This document shows, piece by piece, positions 43,809-53,939 of a DNA stretch of 61,560 nucleotides. The notes beneath the pieces were generated by a model, which was not told the DNA's origin, did no database searches, and saw only the letters and a list, made by a program, of their open reading frames with translations. Both the position numbers and the translations under genes were made by a program. Position 1 is the first letter of the stretch. Each line of letters opens with the position of its first letter. The stretch spans positions 1 through 61,560 of the forward strand of contig PBZW01000066.1 in assembly GCA_002730315.1 (NCBI GenBank), given 5' to 3'. The stretch is from Fidelibacterota bacterium. Lineage in GTDB: Bacteria > Fidelibacterota > Marinisomatia > Marinisomatales > TCS55.

Positions 43809-46438
43809 TGCAGCATCTCCAGGTTTGTGTTCACTTTTTCGAGTTCTGCTGACATATCATTTTGCTTTTCTTTTTCACGGGCCACCACTTCTTCCGGCGC
43901 TCTGCTTATAAATTGTTCATTGGACAGTTTTTTGGAAATTCCCGCTAAATGGCCGTTTATTTCGTTTGCCCGTTTCTGCAGCCTGGCCTTTTCCTCTTCT
44001 AAATCAATCAATCCGCCCAATGGAATATACAGTTCATTGTCGCCGATGACCACCGTTGCTGATTGTTCCGGTTTCGCCTGGCTGCTGCCAGCCGTAACCG
44101 ATGTCGTCCGCGAAAGTGTTGCAATAATTTTCTCGTATTGCTGCAAAAATGATGCCATTTTAGTATCGCACTTGGCCACTAATTCAGATTTTTTTGCAGG
44201 CGGTACATTCATTCTGCTGCGCACGGTGCGTATTCCCGAAACAATCTCCTGCAATAATGACATGTCTTGCTCAGTACGTTTGTTTAAAAATGATTCATCC
44301 GTTTCAGGCCAAGGTGAAATGATAATATCGGGATCAGCCTTTTCCTTTACGTGTGCCCACAATTCCTCGGTTATAAATGGAGCGTAAGGATGTAATATTT
44401 TATATATAGTACGCAGCACATGGACCGCTACAGCTCGAGAAACATCTGCTCGATGTTCATCACTGCCGTTAAATCGCGTTTTGGCTATTTCGATATACCA
44501 ATCACAAAAATCACTCCACGTAAAGTCGTACAATACTTTTGCAGCTTCATTAAAATGGAATCTAACCAACTGCCTGTTATAATCGTTTATAGCTGTTTGC
44601 AGGCGGCTCATAATCCAGAGTTCAGGAAGGTCCAATTCCTCATTTTCAATATCAATATCAGGGATATTTCCATCTTCCAGGTTCATCATGACAAAACGGG
44701 AGGCGTTCCAGAGCTTATTCATAAAATTCCGTCCAACCTCCAACCGGGTGGACGAGAAAAGAACATCCAGTCCCTGGGTTGCCATGAGCATGATGCCAAA
44801 ACGTACTGCATCTGTACCATATTCTTCAAACAGGTCGAAGGGGTCCGGTGAATTCCCCAGTGATTTGCTAAACTTACGCCCCGTTTCATCCCGGAGAATG
44901 GATGTGAAATACACATCTTTGAACGGCAGGTCACCCATGAATTCATAGCCGGTTATGATCATCCGCGCCACCCAGAAAAAGATGATGTCCGGACCGGTGA
45001 CCAGTGCATCGGTTGGATAAAAATAGTTTAATTCTTCACTCTCATCCGGCCAATCGTGGACGGCAATGGGCCACAGCCACGAGCTGGCCCAGGTATCCAA
45101 TACATCGGGATCTTGTGTCCAGTTTTCAGGGTCTTCAGGACCATCAACCGATACATGCAATTTTTCCGGATCATCATTATGATACCAAACCGGGATCTGG
45201 TGCCCCCACCAGAGCTGACGGCTGATGCACCAGTCTTTGATATTATCCATCCAATGATCATACGTCTTAGTCCAGTGCTCCGGGTGGAACTTTATCTTGC
45301 CGTCTTTCACTGCCTGCAGAGCAGGTTTGGACAATTCATTCATTTTCATGAACCATTGTTCGGACATATAAAATTCGATGGGCACATTCCCTCGTTCTGA
45401 ATATCCCACCTTGTTCACATATTCTTCTGTTTTTTCAAGAAACCCTTGTGAATCCAGATCCTTGACAACTGCCTTTCTGGCATCTTCCCTGGACAAGTTT
45501 TGGTATGCTTCCGGGGCATTTTCATTTAAAGATGCATCATCATTCATGACATTGATGAATTCCAAATTATGACGCTCACCCATGGCAAAATCATTGGGAT
45601 CGTGGGCAGGAGTTACTTTTACACAGCCTGTACCAAATTCCGGATCCACGTAATCATCTGCAATGACCAGCAGCTCCCTACCAACCAATGGCAAAATGAT
45701 CGTTTTGCCAACCAAATGTGCAAAGCGTTCGTCTTTAGGATGAACCGCTACAGCTGTGTCCCCCAGCATCGTTTCCGGACGGGTTGTGGCAACAACCATA
45801 AACTCATCGCTGTCCTTGATCGGATATTTAAAATACCATAAATGCCCATTGACCTCCTGGTGGATGACTTCTTCATCGCTAATGGCTGATTTGGACACCG
45901 GGCACCAGTTCACCAGGCGGTAACCTCTATAGATCAAGCCTTTTTCATATAATTTTACGAATGCTGCCAGTACTGCCCTTGAATAGCCTGCATCCATGGT
46001 GAATCGTTCCCGTTCCCAATCACATGAGCAGCCCAGTTTTTTTAACTGCTGAATAATGATACCGCCGTATTCTTCTTTCCATTTCCAAGCATGCTCCAAA
46101 AACTCTGCCCTCGTGAGGGTGCTTTTATCAATACCTTGCTCCTTGAGCATTTTCACCACTTTCCCTTCAGTGGCAATGGAAGCATGGTCTGTGCCCGGTA
46201 TCCAGCACGCTTCTTTCCCTTCCATCCGTGCTTTGCGGATCAGGATGTCTTGTATGGTATTATTGAGTACGTGACCCATTGTTAACATCCCGGTTACATT
46301 GGGCGGCGGGATCACGATCGTGTAGGGAGTCTTATCTGGATTGACCTCTGCGTGGAAGTAGTTATTGTCCAGCCAGTGCTGGTACCACTTATCTTCGATC
46401 TTGGCAGGGTTGTATACTTTTTCCAGCTGGACCGTCAT
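43805..46438 (-). CDS. valS: Valine--tRNA ligase
   Basis: IVIPPPNVTGMLTMGHVLNNTIQDILIRKARMEGKEACWIPGTDHASIATE; KFSKSLGNSPDP; C-terminal coiled coil. Confidence 0.98.
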   Translation of the reverse strand: MTVQLEKVYNPAKIEDKWYQHWLDNNYFHAEVNPDKTPYTIVIPPPNVTGMLTMGHVLNNTIQDILIRKARMEGKEACWIPGTDHASIATEGKVVKMLKEQGIDKSTLTRAEFLEHAWKWKEEYGGIIIQQLKKLGCSCDWERERFTMDAGYSRAVLAAFVKLYEKGLIYRGYRLVNWCPVSKSAISDEEVIHQEVNGHLWYFKYPIKDSDEFMVVATTRPETMLGDTAVAVHPKDERFAHLVGKTIILPLVGRELLVIADDYVDPEFGTGCVKVTPAHDPNDFAMGERHNLEFINVMNDDASLNENAPEAYQNLSREDARKAVVKDLDSQGFLEKTEEYVNKVGYSERGNVPIEFYMSEQWFMKMNELSKPALQAVKDGKIKFHPEHWTKTYDHWMDNIKDWCISRQLWWGHQIPVWYHNDDPEKLHVSVDGPEDPENWTQDPDVLDTWASSWLWPIAVHDWPDESEELNYFYPTDALVTGPDIIFFWVARMIITGYEFMGDLPFKDVYFTSILRDETGRKFSKSLGNSPDPFDLFEEYGTDAVRFGIMLMATQGLDVLFSSTRLEVGRNFMNKLWNASRFVMMNLEDGNIPDIDIENEELDLPELWIMSRLQTAINDYNRQLVRFHFNEAAKVLYDFTWSDFCDWYIEIAKTRFNGSDEHRADVSRAVAVHVLRTIYKILHPYAPFITEELWAHVKEKADPDIIISPWPETDESFLNKRTEQDMSLLQEIVSGIRTVRSRMNVPPAKKSELVAKCDTKMASFLQQYEKIIATLSRTTSVTAGSSQAKPEQSATVVIGDNELYIPLGGLIDLEEEKARLQKRANEINGHLAGISKKLSNEQFISRAPEEVVAREKEKQNDMSAELEKVNTNLEMLQ

Positions 46439-46568
46439 GAATTAATTCTTCCTAACTGGAGTAATTAAGTCGCTGGTTTTTTTGAAGAATTGGGTAATTA
46501 CAAAGGTGTGAGAATGATTGGTTGATTGGTTGATTGCCCTGCCTTCCATATTCCATCTTTCATGTATG

Positions 46569-47108
46569 TTATCTTTCGAGGATCAGACTGAAGGCAGTGG
46601 TCAGTTTTAGCACATTCTGGTTTGCCTTGACTAGGTTCCCGCAAAGAGTCCTGCACAAGTTTTGCATGACCTTGTAACCCGTTTCAGGGTGAGCATTACA
46701 GATCTCAAATAATTCTTCTTTTGTGATCTTAGCCAGTTTGCAGTCCGTTAATGCTTTAACGCTGGCTGTGCGACGGTCGCCTTCATTAAAAAGTGACATT
46801 TCACCAAAGAGCGGTTTAATCTCGCTGGTGAGTTTAATGATAGCTTTTTCGCGGTTGTCTACTTCACCCTTATTCATGGTAAGGGTCAAGGCCTGGTTAA
46901 TTTCCACTTCACCTTCCAGCAGTAGAAAAACAGAATCACCTACATCGCCCTCAACGATAAAATTATTTCCTGTTGCTACATCTACTGAGGTTGCTTTATC
47001 TGCAAAAGGTTTGATTTGGCTTTCTTCGAGTCCCTTGAAAATCGAAAAATATCTTAATGCTCCTACATCCATAATAGCCTCACGGAATAATGATGGCTCG
47101 TTCACCAT
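46569..47108 (-). CDS. Cyclic nucleotide-binding domain protein
   Basis: FSIFKGLEESQIKPFADKATSVDVATGNNFIVEGDVGDSVFLLLEGEVEI...LFGEMSLFNEGDRRTASVKALTDC. Confidence 0.88.
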   Translation of the reverse strand: MVNEPSLFREAIMDVGALRYFSIFKGLEESQIKPFADKATSVDVATGNNFIVEGDVGDSVFLLLEGEVEINQALTLTMNKGEVDNREKAIIKLTSEIKPLFGEMSLFNEGDRRTASVKALTDCKLAKITKEELFEICNAHPETGYKVMQNLCRTLCGNLVKANQNVLKLTTAFSLILER

Positions 47109-48204
47109 CTTTGATTTTATAGTTATTGTCAGGATTGATCACTGTTGTGATTTTGCTCTCTTCCTGCAGGGAAATACCGCCTTCCTTCAGTTTACGCTCA
47201 ATAAAAGCATCCAAGGCTGAAGAGTCAGCAGAAAGTACCTCTCCAATTCCAAGGTTTTCATCTTCTGCAAAAACACCCACAACTATTGAATTGTTTTTCT
47301 TCCTGAAGTGTGTAAATAGATCATCAAAAGATCTGCCTACAAATTCACTGGGTATATCCACCCGTTTGAATCGATTTTTAGATACATTATCCAAAAGATT
47401 GTTCATTGTTTGCGGAATCCCGGGATCCATTACATGGGACGCCAGCATGTATGCTCCAAAGTCATCACTGATGACCACTTCATCTGCATTGGCGCGTTTT
47501 ATGTGCGTCAGATTTTCCCGGCTGTGGAGATAAGCAATTAACCGAATATTCGGTTCCATACCCTTGATGGTCAATGCAGCTAATATAGTCTTTTCATCTG
47601 GATTATGTATGGTGTCATCCACATCACTGGGGACAATCATTGCCGTTTCCGCTTCTTCCAGGTTTGCCCTTTGAAGAATCTGTTCGCTTGTAAAATCACC
47701 CGCCACGAAGTGCAGGCGAATATTCCGATAGCGCGTTTTCAAGCGGGCGATCTCTTCTTCATCCAGATCATTGATCAAAACAAGGTCCTTGCGCCTGCCC
47801 TCTGACAAATATTGGATCGAATCAATGATCTTATCGGCATTACGATTCCAGCCGCAAAGTATTATATGATCTTTTACATTTACGTTTTCCAAACCTTTTT
47901 CCTCCCTTATTCGTTTTGCTACAAATATGGATGATATGACTGCTGTGAACATGGCTGTCAGTGAGATACCAGCAAACATGACCAGCACTGCAAAAATTCT
48001 TCCTTCAGAAGTTGATGGCGCAAAATCGCCATATCCCACAGTAGTCATAGTAACTATTGCCCACCAAAATGAGTTCTCTCCTTCAGTGATCTTTCCTGTT
48101 TCCAGGGCTCGCAAAATAAGCCCTCCCAAGATCATGACCACGAAGATGCCCATGCCTACTTGGAAGAAACTGTTGCGAATTAGTAAGCGAAACCAGTGAC
48201 GCAT
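47080..48204 (-). CDS. Potassium channel with C-terminal RCK (TrkA-N/TrkA-C) domains
   Basis: Selectivity filter TMTTVGYGDFAP; RCK ILCGWNRNADKIIDSIQYL; TrkA-C-like C-terminus. Confidence 0.92.
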   Translation of the reverse strand: MRHWFRLLIRNSFFQVGMGIFVVMILGGLILRALETGKITEGENSFWWAIVTMTTVGYGDFAPSTSEGRIFAVLVMFAGISLTAMFTAVISSIFVAKRIREEKGLENVNVKDHIILCGWNRNADKIIDSIQYLSEGRRKDLVLINDLDEEEIARLKTRYRNIRLHFVAGDFTSEQILQRANLEEAETAMIVPSDVDDTIHNPDEKTILAALTIKGMEPNIRLIAYLHSRENLTHIKRANADEVVISDDFGAYMLASHVMDPGIPQTMNNLLDNVSKNRFKRVDIPSEFVGRSFDDLFTHFRKKNNSIVVGVFAEDENLGIGEVLSADSSALDAFIERKLKEGGISLQEESKITTVINPDNNYKIKDGERAIIIP

Positions 48205-48248
48205 AGCGAAAAATTTAAGTCAGTTAGCAGAAAGAAATAAGTTAAGAA

Positions 48249-49658
48249 TCAGTTCTTTTCAAGAATCCCTACAGTCTCAATATGGGGGGTGTGGGGGAAC
48301 ATATCCACCATGGTCAACTTTTTCAGACCATAGCCATTTTCCATCAACAGGGCCACATCTCTGGATTGGGTGGTAGGATTGCAGGATACGTAGACCAGTC
48401 TTTCCGCCCCAAATTCAGGTAGTGCCTTCAACATGTCTTTGTGTATACCGGCCCGTGGAGGATCGATCACGATCACATCCGGAACAGGAAGGTCTTTATG
48501 GGTTTTCTCTTTCTTGAAGAAGAAGTCCAAATTTGCTTTATGGAAACGCACATTGGTGATAATATTGGTCATGGCGTTTCGTGTGGCATCTTCCACTGCC
48601 GACGTTATGAGTTCAAACCCGTGGACCTCTTTCGCATTTTGTGCCAGAAAAAGTGAGATAGAGCCCGTCCCGCAGTAGAGATCAAATACTATTTCTTCAC
48701 CTGTTATTTCGACACCTACTAGTACAGTTTGATACAGTTTTTCAGCTTGAATAGAATTTGTCTGAAAAAAGGAATTGGCGGATATCTCAAAAGTAAGTTT
48801 TCCCATCTTTTCAGTTATAGTGGGCGAACCATGGAGGAGAGTTTCAAATTCACCAAATGCTATATCCGCTTTCCGGGTGTTGATATTATTGATGACGGAA
48901 GTGACCTGGGGAAATGTTTCATGGATATGATCAGCCAGTGGTTGGATCAATTCAGGATTCTCATAACTGGTAACCAGGTTCACCATAATATCACCTGTAT
49001 TATGTCCAAAGCGCATAACCAAGTGCCGTAGAAAACCATTATGCGTTTTTACATCATAAGGCTTGAGTTTTAATTCCCGCGCTTTGGTTTTTACTGCATT
49101 TAATATTTCATTCCCAAATTCTGGCTGGATATGGCAATTGTTGATATCCAATATTTTATCATATCGACGGGGAATGTGAAGCCCTAATGCAAAACTTCTT
49201 TCTGTATCATCGCCCTCATCAGGTAATGTCCAGCGGCGGTTTGAGAAAGAAAACTCCATTTTATTCCGGTAGTGGAATTGTTGATCAGCCGGGATCACTT
49301 CATCTATGGTAAAATCTGAAATTCCTGCTTGGCGCCTGAAAAGGGCCTCAACCTGCTGTTTTTTCTGGTTCACCTGTTCTGCATAATCCAATTGCTGAAA
49401 GGTACAGCCGCCGCAATAGGCAAAATGTTCGCATGGAGCACTTACAATATGAGGAGACTCTTCCAATACTTCCAAGGGGCGTGCTTCGGCATATCCCTTT
49501 TTCTTGCGATAGATGAGAGCATTGACCTTTTGACCGGGAATGGAATTTTTAACAAAGATAACATATCCATCTACCTTGGCCACGCCACGTCCTCCATAGG
49601 CAAGGGAATCGATGGTCAATTCAATTTCTTGACCTTTTTGAATGGTTGTTTCAGGCAT
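48249..49658 (-). CDS. 23S rRNA (uracil-5-)-methyltransferase RumA/RlmD-like, TRAM domain
   Basis: TRAM N-terminus, CEHFAYCGGCTFQQLDYAEQ, VFDLYCGTGSISLFLA, VIDPPRAGIHKDML, VYVSCNPTTQSRDVALL. Confidence 0.94.
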   Translation of the reverse strand: MPETTIQKGQEIELTIDSLAYGGRGVAKVDGYVIFVKNSIPGQKVNALIYRKKKGYAEARPLEVLEESPHIVSAPCEHFAYCGGCTFQQLDYAEQVNQKKQQVEALFRRQAGISDFTIDEVIPADQQFHYRNKMEFSFSNRRWTLPDEGDDTERSFALGLHIPRRYDKILDINNCHIQPEFGNEILNAVKTKARELKLKPYDVKTHNGFLRHLVMRFGHNTGDIMVNLVTSYENPELIQPLADHIHETFPQVTSVINNINTRKADIAFGEFETLLHGSPTITEKMGKLTFEISANSFFQTNSIQAEKLYQTVLVGVEITGEEIVFDLYCGTGSISLFLAQNAKEVHGFELITSAVEDATRNAMTNIITNVRFHKANLDFFFKKEKTHKDLPVPDVIVIDPPRAGIHKDMLKALPEFGAERLVYVSCNPTTQSRDVALLMENGYGLKKLTMVDMFPHTPHIETVGILEKN

Positions 49659-49693
49659 TTAAAAATTATTTAAGGTTTGATCTTTATATCAGA

Positions 49694-50500
49694 TCAACTG
49701 GAGACTGTTTTCAAATAGTTGATCAATAATTTCTGCAGATCTTGAATACCAATATCAGCATTGGCCATGGTCTGTTCATGGCTCAATGATTCAGAGCTCA
49801 TTCCTGCTGCCATATTAGTGATGACAGAAATAGTAGCAATGTTCATTCCAGCATGGCGAGCCAAAATGACTTCTGGGACAGTGGACATCCCCACTGCATC
49901 AGCGCCTATTGTTTTTGCGGCTCGAATTTCTGCCGGTGTTTCAAAACTGGGACCACAAAACCAAATATACACACCTTCATGAAGTTTGATTCCTTGGTCA
50001 GCAGCAATGGAATGAAGTACATCTCGCAGATTTGGATCATAAGCATCACCCATATCTACAAATCTTGAAATGTTATCCTCTCCAAATAATGGGTTCACGC
50101 CTGTAAAATTTATATGATCATTAATGAGCATAACGCTGCCGGGCTGGGCTTCTTCTTTCAAGCTGCCGGCGGCGTTGGTCAGGAGCAATTGTTCACATCC
50201 CAAACCGGCCAGAGTACGAACTGGAACTTTCATAGCGTCAGCTTGACCTGATTCATAATAATGGACACGGCCCTGCAGCACAGCAACGGGGGTCCCTTCA
50301 ATTGTCCCCAACACCAGTTTTCCTGCATGACCACCTACTCCAGAAGGAGGAAATCCATCTAATTCGTCATATGAAAAAACGATCTGATCTTGAATTTTGT
50401 CAACAAAAGAGCCTAATCCAGAACCCAGGATGATTCCAACGGATGGTTTAAATCCATTGGATCTGGACACAATTGTTTCTACTGATCTCAATTCATTCAT
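49694..50500 (-). CDS. Purine nucleoside phosphorylase
   Basis: VGIILGSGLGSFVDKI, GRVHYYESG, LLLTNAAGSL, GPSFETPAEIRAAKTIGADAVGMSTVPEVILARHAGM. Confidence 0.95.
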   Translation of the reverse strand: MNELRSVETIVSRSNGFKPSVGIILGSGLGSFVDKIQDQIVFSYDELDGFPPSGVGGHAGKLVLGTIEGTPVAVLQGRVHYYESGQADAMKVPVRTLAGLGCEQLLLTNAAGSLKEEAQPGSVMLINDHINFTGVNPLFGEDNISRFVDMGDAYDPNLRDVLHSIAADQGIKLHEGVYIWFCGPSFETPAEIRAAKTIGADAVGMSTVPEVILARHAGMNIATISVITNMAAGMSSESLSHEQTMANADIGIQDLQKLLINYLKTVSS

Positions 50501-50525
50501 GGAAATACATTATAATTGTTAGATA

Positions 50526-51389
50526 TTAAAGACCAATCGGATGCCAGGTCGTCTTCGATTCCAGGTTGTTGAGGATATGATAAGGCCCCTGGTTTTTCTG
50601 GTCCATCCAGTCTTCATCTGCGTACACAACAGGTCGTTTTACGTTCAGTGCTGCATTTTCCTGTATTGTCTTTATATCATCAGGATCGTTTCCACAATAC
50701 ACAATAGAATTCACATCCATATGAGTTGAAAAATGTTCGATCAATTCATCCCTGTAACCTGTCAAAATATTTACTACACCTGCAGGTACATCGGATGTGT
50801 GCAGCACCTCAGCAAATGAGATGGAGCACAGCGGTTTTAATTCAGAAGCAAGTAAAACGACTGTATTCCCCCCTGCAATAATGGGCGCCATGATGGATAC
50901 CAGGCCCACCAATGATGAATCATCAGGGGCAATGGCAGCCACGACACCTGTAGGTTCGGTATAAGTGAAATTGAAATAGGGTGCTGCCACAGGATTGACC
51001 CGGCTGAACAATTGCTGATATTTATCTGCCCAGCCGGCATAATAGATCAATCGATCAATGGCTCGGTTTATTTCATTTTCCGCAGCATTTTTTGATGCAC
51101 CCTGAAGCATCAATTCATCCATGAACTGGCTACGTTTACCTTCCAGCATTTCTCCAATCCTGTACAATATTTGACTGCGGTTATACGCTGTCCTGGAACT
51201 CCAGTCGGTAAATGCATTCCGGGCAGCAACTACGGAATTCCTGAAATCTTTTCTCGATCCACGACAGACATTCACATAAGTTGAATTTTTTGGGTCAGTC
51301 CATTTAATATAGCGCCCCGATTCAGTTCTAGGGAATTTGCCGCCAATATATAATTTGTACGTTTTCTTTATATCTTCTCGTTTACCCAT
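50526..51389 (-). CDS. ALDH16-second-domain-like aldehyde dehydrogenase homolog lacking the catalytic Cys domain
   Basis: KLYIGGKFPRTESGRYIKWTDPKNSTYVNVCRGSRKDFRNSVVAARNAFTDWSSRTAYNRSQILYRIGEML...VPAGVVNILTGYRDEL; 287 aa, ends before the Cys-nucleophile region. Confidence 0.8.
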   Translation of the reverse strand: MGKREDIKKTYKLYIGGKFPRTESGRYIKWTDPKNSTYVNVCRGSRKDFRNSVVAARNAFTDWSSRTAYNRSQILYRIGEMLEGKRSQFMDELMLQGASKNAAENEINRAIDRLIYYAGWADKYQQLFSRVNPVAAPYFNFTYTEPTGVVAAIAPDDSSLVGLVSIMAPIIAGGNTVVLLASELKPLCSISFAEVLHTSDVPAGVVNILTGYRDELIEHFSTHMDVNSIVYCGNDPDDIKTIQENAALNVKRPVVYADEDWMDQKNQGPYHILNNLESKTTWHPIGL

Positions 51390-51403
51390 GATATTATCTT
51401 TCG

Positions 51404-52873
51404 TTAAACCAAGTTAACATACGGCATTAAACCTTCCAATCCGCCTTCGCGGCCCATGCCGCTTTCCTTATAGCCGCCAAAAGGAGAGGATGGATCAAAT
51501 TTATTAAATGTATTTGCCCACACAACGCCGGCTCTCACTGCTTTGGAGATCTTGAATATCTTTGAACCCTTGTCCGTCCACACACCACCAGAAAGCCCGT
51601 ATGGAATATTATTCGCTTTCGTGATCACTTCATCGACTGTCCGGAAGGTCTGGATCGCCAACACTGGTCCAAAGATTTCTTCCTGGACCACTCGATGAGA
51701 CTGACTCACATCCGTGAATAATGTGGGCGCGTACCAAAATCCTTTTTTGGGTAAAGAATAGGAAGATTGATGAATAGTACCGCCTTCTTTCTGCCCCAAT
51801 TTCACGTACATCTTGATCTTGTCTAACTGCATTTTGGAGTTGATAGCGCCGATATCCGTGTTTTTATCCAGGGGATCACCAATAATCAGTGTCTCCATCC
51901 GGTCCTTTAATTTTGAGATAATCGTATCAGCAATACTTTCCTGGACAAACAAGCGCGAACCTGCACAACAGACATGGCCTTGATTGAAAAAGATACTATT
52001 AACGATTCCTTCCACTGCCTGGTCAATGGGTGCATCTTCAAAAATGATATTGGCCGCTTTGCCGCCTAACTCAAGGGTATATCTCTTTCCTGTTCCAGCT
52101 ACCGCTCTCATGATCATTTTTCCCACTTCTGTGGATCCGGTAAAGGCGATCTTATCTACGTCAGGATGGTCCACAATGGCCTGGCCGGTTTTTCCCGCCC
52201 CGGTAATAATATTCACTACTCCTGGCGGAAGGTCAGCTTCCTGTAATACCTCAGCCAGTTTTAATGCTGTTAACGGTGTGGTCTCAGCCGGTTTTAACAC
52301 CACCGCATTGCCCGTGGCCAACGCCGGGGCAATCTTCCAGGCGGCCATCAACAGTGGGAAATTCCAAGGGATGATCTGTCCGGCTACACCGATGGGTGTT
52401 GTATCTTTCCCCGGGAATGCATATTCAAGTTTGTCTGCCCAGCCAGCATAATAAAAGAAGTGTGCGGACACCAGTGGAATATCCACATCCCTTGATTCAC
52501 GGATGGGTTTGCCTCCATCCATGGATTCGATCACCGCAAATTCACGGGCTTTTTCCTGGATGAGACGAGCGATTCGAAATATGTATTTTCCCCGTTCTGC
52601 GCCATCCATCTTTGACCAAGGACCTTTGACCGCTTTTCGGGCCGCCTTGACCGCTTTATCTACATCATCTGCTGTTGCATGACCAACTTTGGATAATGTT
52701 TTCTCACTAGCAGGATTGATCGTATCAAAATAGTTGCCATCGCTGGGAACAACGAAATCACCATTAATGAACAACTCATTTTGAGGCTTAATCTGGATAT
52801 GATCTGTACTTTCTGGAGCGGAGCTGTATTCCCAATCCGTATCAAATTCCAGTGTCGGTGATGCTTTAGCCAT
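51404..52873 (-). CDS. Aldehyde dehydrogenase (catalytically intact)
   Basis: IIPWNFPLLMAAWKIAPALATGNAVVLKPAETTPL, FTGSTEVGKMIM, LELGGKAANIIF, NQGHVCCAGSRLFV. Confidence 0.96.
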   Translation of the reverse strand: MAKASPTLEFDTDWEYSSAPESTDHIQIKPQNELFINGDFVVPSDGNYFDTINPASEKTLSKVGHATADDVDKAVKAARKAVKGPWSKMDGAERGKYIFRIARLIQEKAREFAVIESMDGGKPIRESRDVDIPLVSAHFFYYAGWADKLEYAFPGKDTTPIGVAGQIIPWNFPLLMAAWKIAPALATGNAVVLKPAETTPLTALKLAEVLQEADLPPGVVNIITGAGKTGQAIVDHPDVDKIAFTGSTEVGKMIMRAVAGTGKRYTLELGGKAANIIFEDAPIDQAVEGIVNSIFFNQGHVCCAGSRLFVQESIADTIISKLKDRMETLIIGDPLDKNTDIGAINSKMQLDKIKMYVKLGQKEGGTIHQSSYSLPKKGFWYAPTLFTDVSQSHRVVQEEIFGPVLAIQTFRTVDEVITKANNIPYGLSGGVWTDKGSKIFKISKAVRAGVVWANTFNKFDPSSPFGGYKESGMGREGGLEGLMPYVNLV

Positions 52874-52887
52874 AGATAAATCTACTG

Positions 52888-53781
52888 TTAATCGATGGAA
52901 AAATAATTTCCTGATTGATAGTGACCTGTGGATTGCTTTACGATCTGCATGAGCACATCATTGGCCAATGAACTGGCTCCAAACCTAAAGAGGTCAGGTG
53001 TCAACCAATCCTTCCCAAGAGTTTCGCGGACCATGACCAGATACTGAATGGCCTGCTTGGCTTTGCTAATTCCACCTGCTGGTTTCATTCCTATTTTTTT
53101 TCCGGTTTTTTTATAATGATCACGAATGGCTTCCAGCATAACCAGAACCACAGGTGGTGTGGCTGCCGGGGATATTTTTCCAGTGGAGGTCTTGATAAAA
53201 TCAGCACCTGCATTCAGGGCGATATCACTTGCCAGGCGCACATTATCCAATGTTACTAATTCGCCAGTCTCTAAAATAACTTTCAAATGAGCTTTTTCAC
53301 ATGCGTCCTTAATTTGGGAGATCTCATCAGCAACGTAATCATATTCCCCGCTTAAAAATTTTCCCCTGGAAATGACCATGTCCACTTCATTTGCACCATC
53401 ATCCACCACTTTTTTAACCTCATCCAACTTGTTTTCCATAGAGGACATTCCGCTAGGAAATGCCGTGGCAACTGATGCAATGTTTATGGATGTTCCCTCC
53501 AATGCTTTTTTGGCGATTGGAACCATTGTGGGATAGACGCAGATCGCTGCAACAGATGGTAGATCAGGATATTGATCGTGTAGATGGCTTGCCTTATAAC
53601 ATAATTGCTTCACTTTTCCTGAAGAATCCTTGCCCTCCAATGTCGTGAGGTCGATCATACTTAATGCCATTTTCAGGGCGTGAACCTTAGACTCTTTTTT
53701 AATGCTCCTGGAAAAAAGCCTGGCAACCCGTTCCTGGGCACCTATCTGATCGATAGGATGAATATATACTGATGTTATCAT
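52888..53781 (-). CDS. deoC: Deoxyribose-phosphate aldolase
   Basis: VAAICVYPTMVPIAKKAL, EVDMVISRGKFLSGEYDYVADEI, LKVILETGEL, ADFIKTSTGKISPAATPP, GMKPAGGISKAKQAI. Confidence 0.95.
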   Translation of the reverse strand: MITSVYIHPIDQIGAQERVARLFSRSIKKESKVHALKMALSMIDLTTLEGKDSSGKVKQLCYKASHLHDQYPDLPSVAAICVYPTMVPIAKKALEGTSINIASVATAFPSGMSSMENKLDEVKKVVDDGANEVDMVISRGKFLSGEYDYVADEISQIKDACEKAHLKVILETGELVTLDNVRLASDIALNAGADFIKTSTGKISPAATPPVVLVMLEAIRDHYKKTGKKIGMKPAGGISKAKQAIQYLVMVRETLGKDWLTPDLFRFGASSLANDVLMQIVKQSTGHYQSGNYFSID

Positions 53782-53939
53782 TTTTTATGTTTTTGACCGG
53801 AAAATTTCTACGGTTGTAAGATCATTAAGTATGCTGAGAATCGTCAATTTATGATTGCTTTACTTAACCAACAAGAATTTGATTTTTCTACTATTATTTA
53901 ATAAAACTAAACAAGAATTTTTTGTAATATTATAGTTCA

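Noticed and set aside
43827-44387. 186-aa antisense ORF in valS
   Set aside because: Opposite a conserved valS region; no independent support
46515-46536. tgattggttgattggttgattg tandem microrepeat upstream of valS
   Set aside because: Under three units; too short to be a CRISPR or meaningful satellite
50526-51389. Short ALDH as a frameshifted pseudogene
   Set aside because: No remaining catalytic half in nearby frames; its length and end match the ALDH16 second-domain pattern, so treated as a natural half-protein
53860-53935. Repeated aacaagaattt motif in the deoC/gap divergent promoter as an operator
   Set aside because: Two short AT-rich matches only; could be chance in an AT-rich spacer
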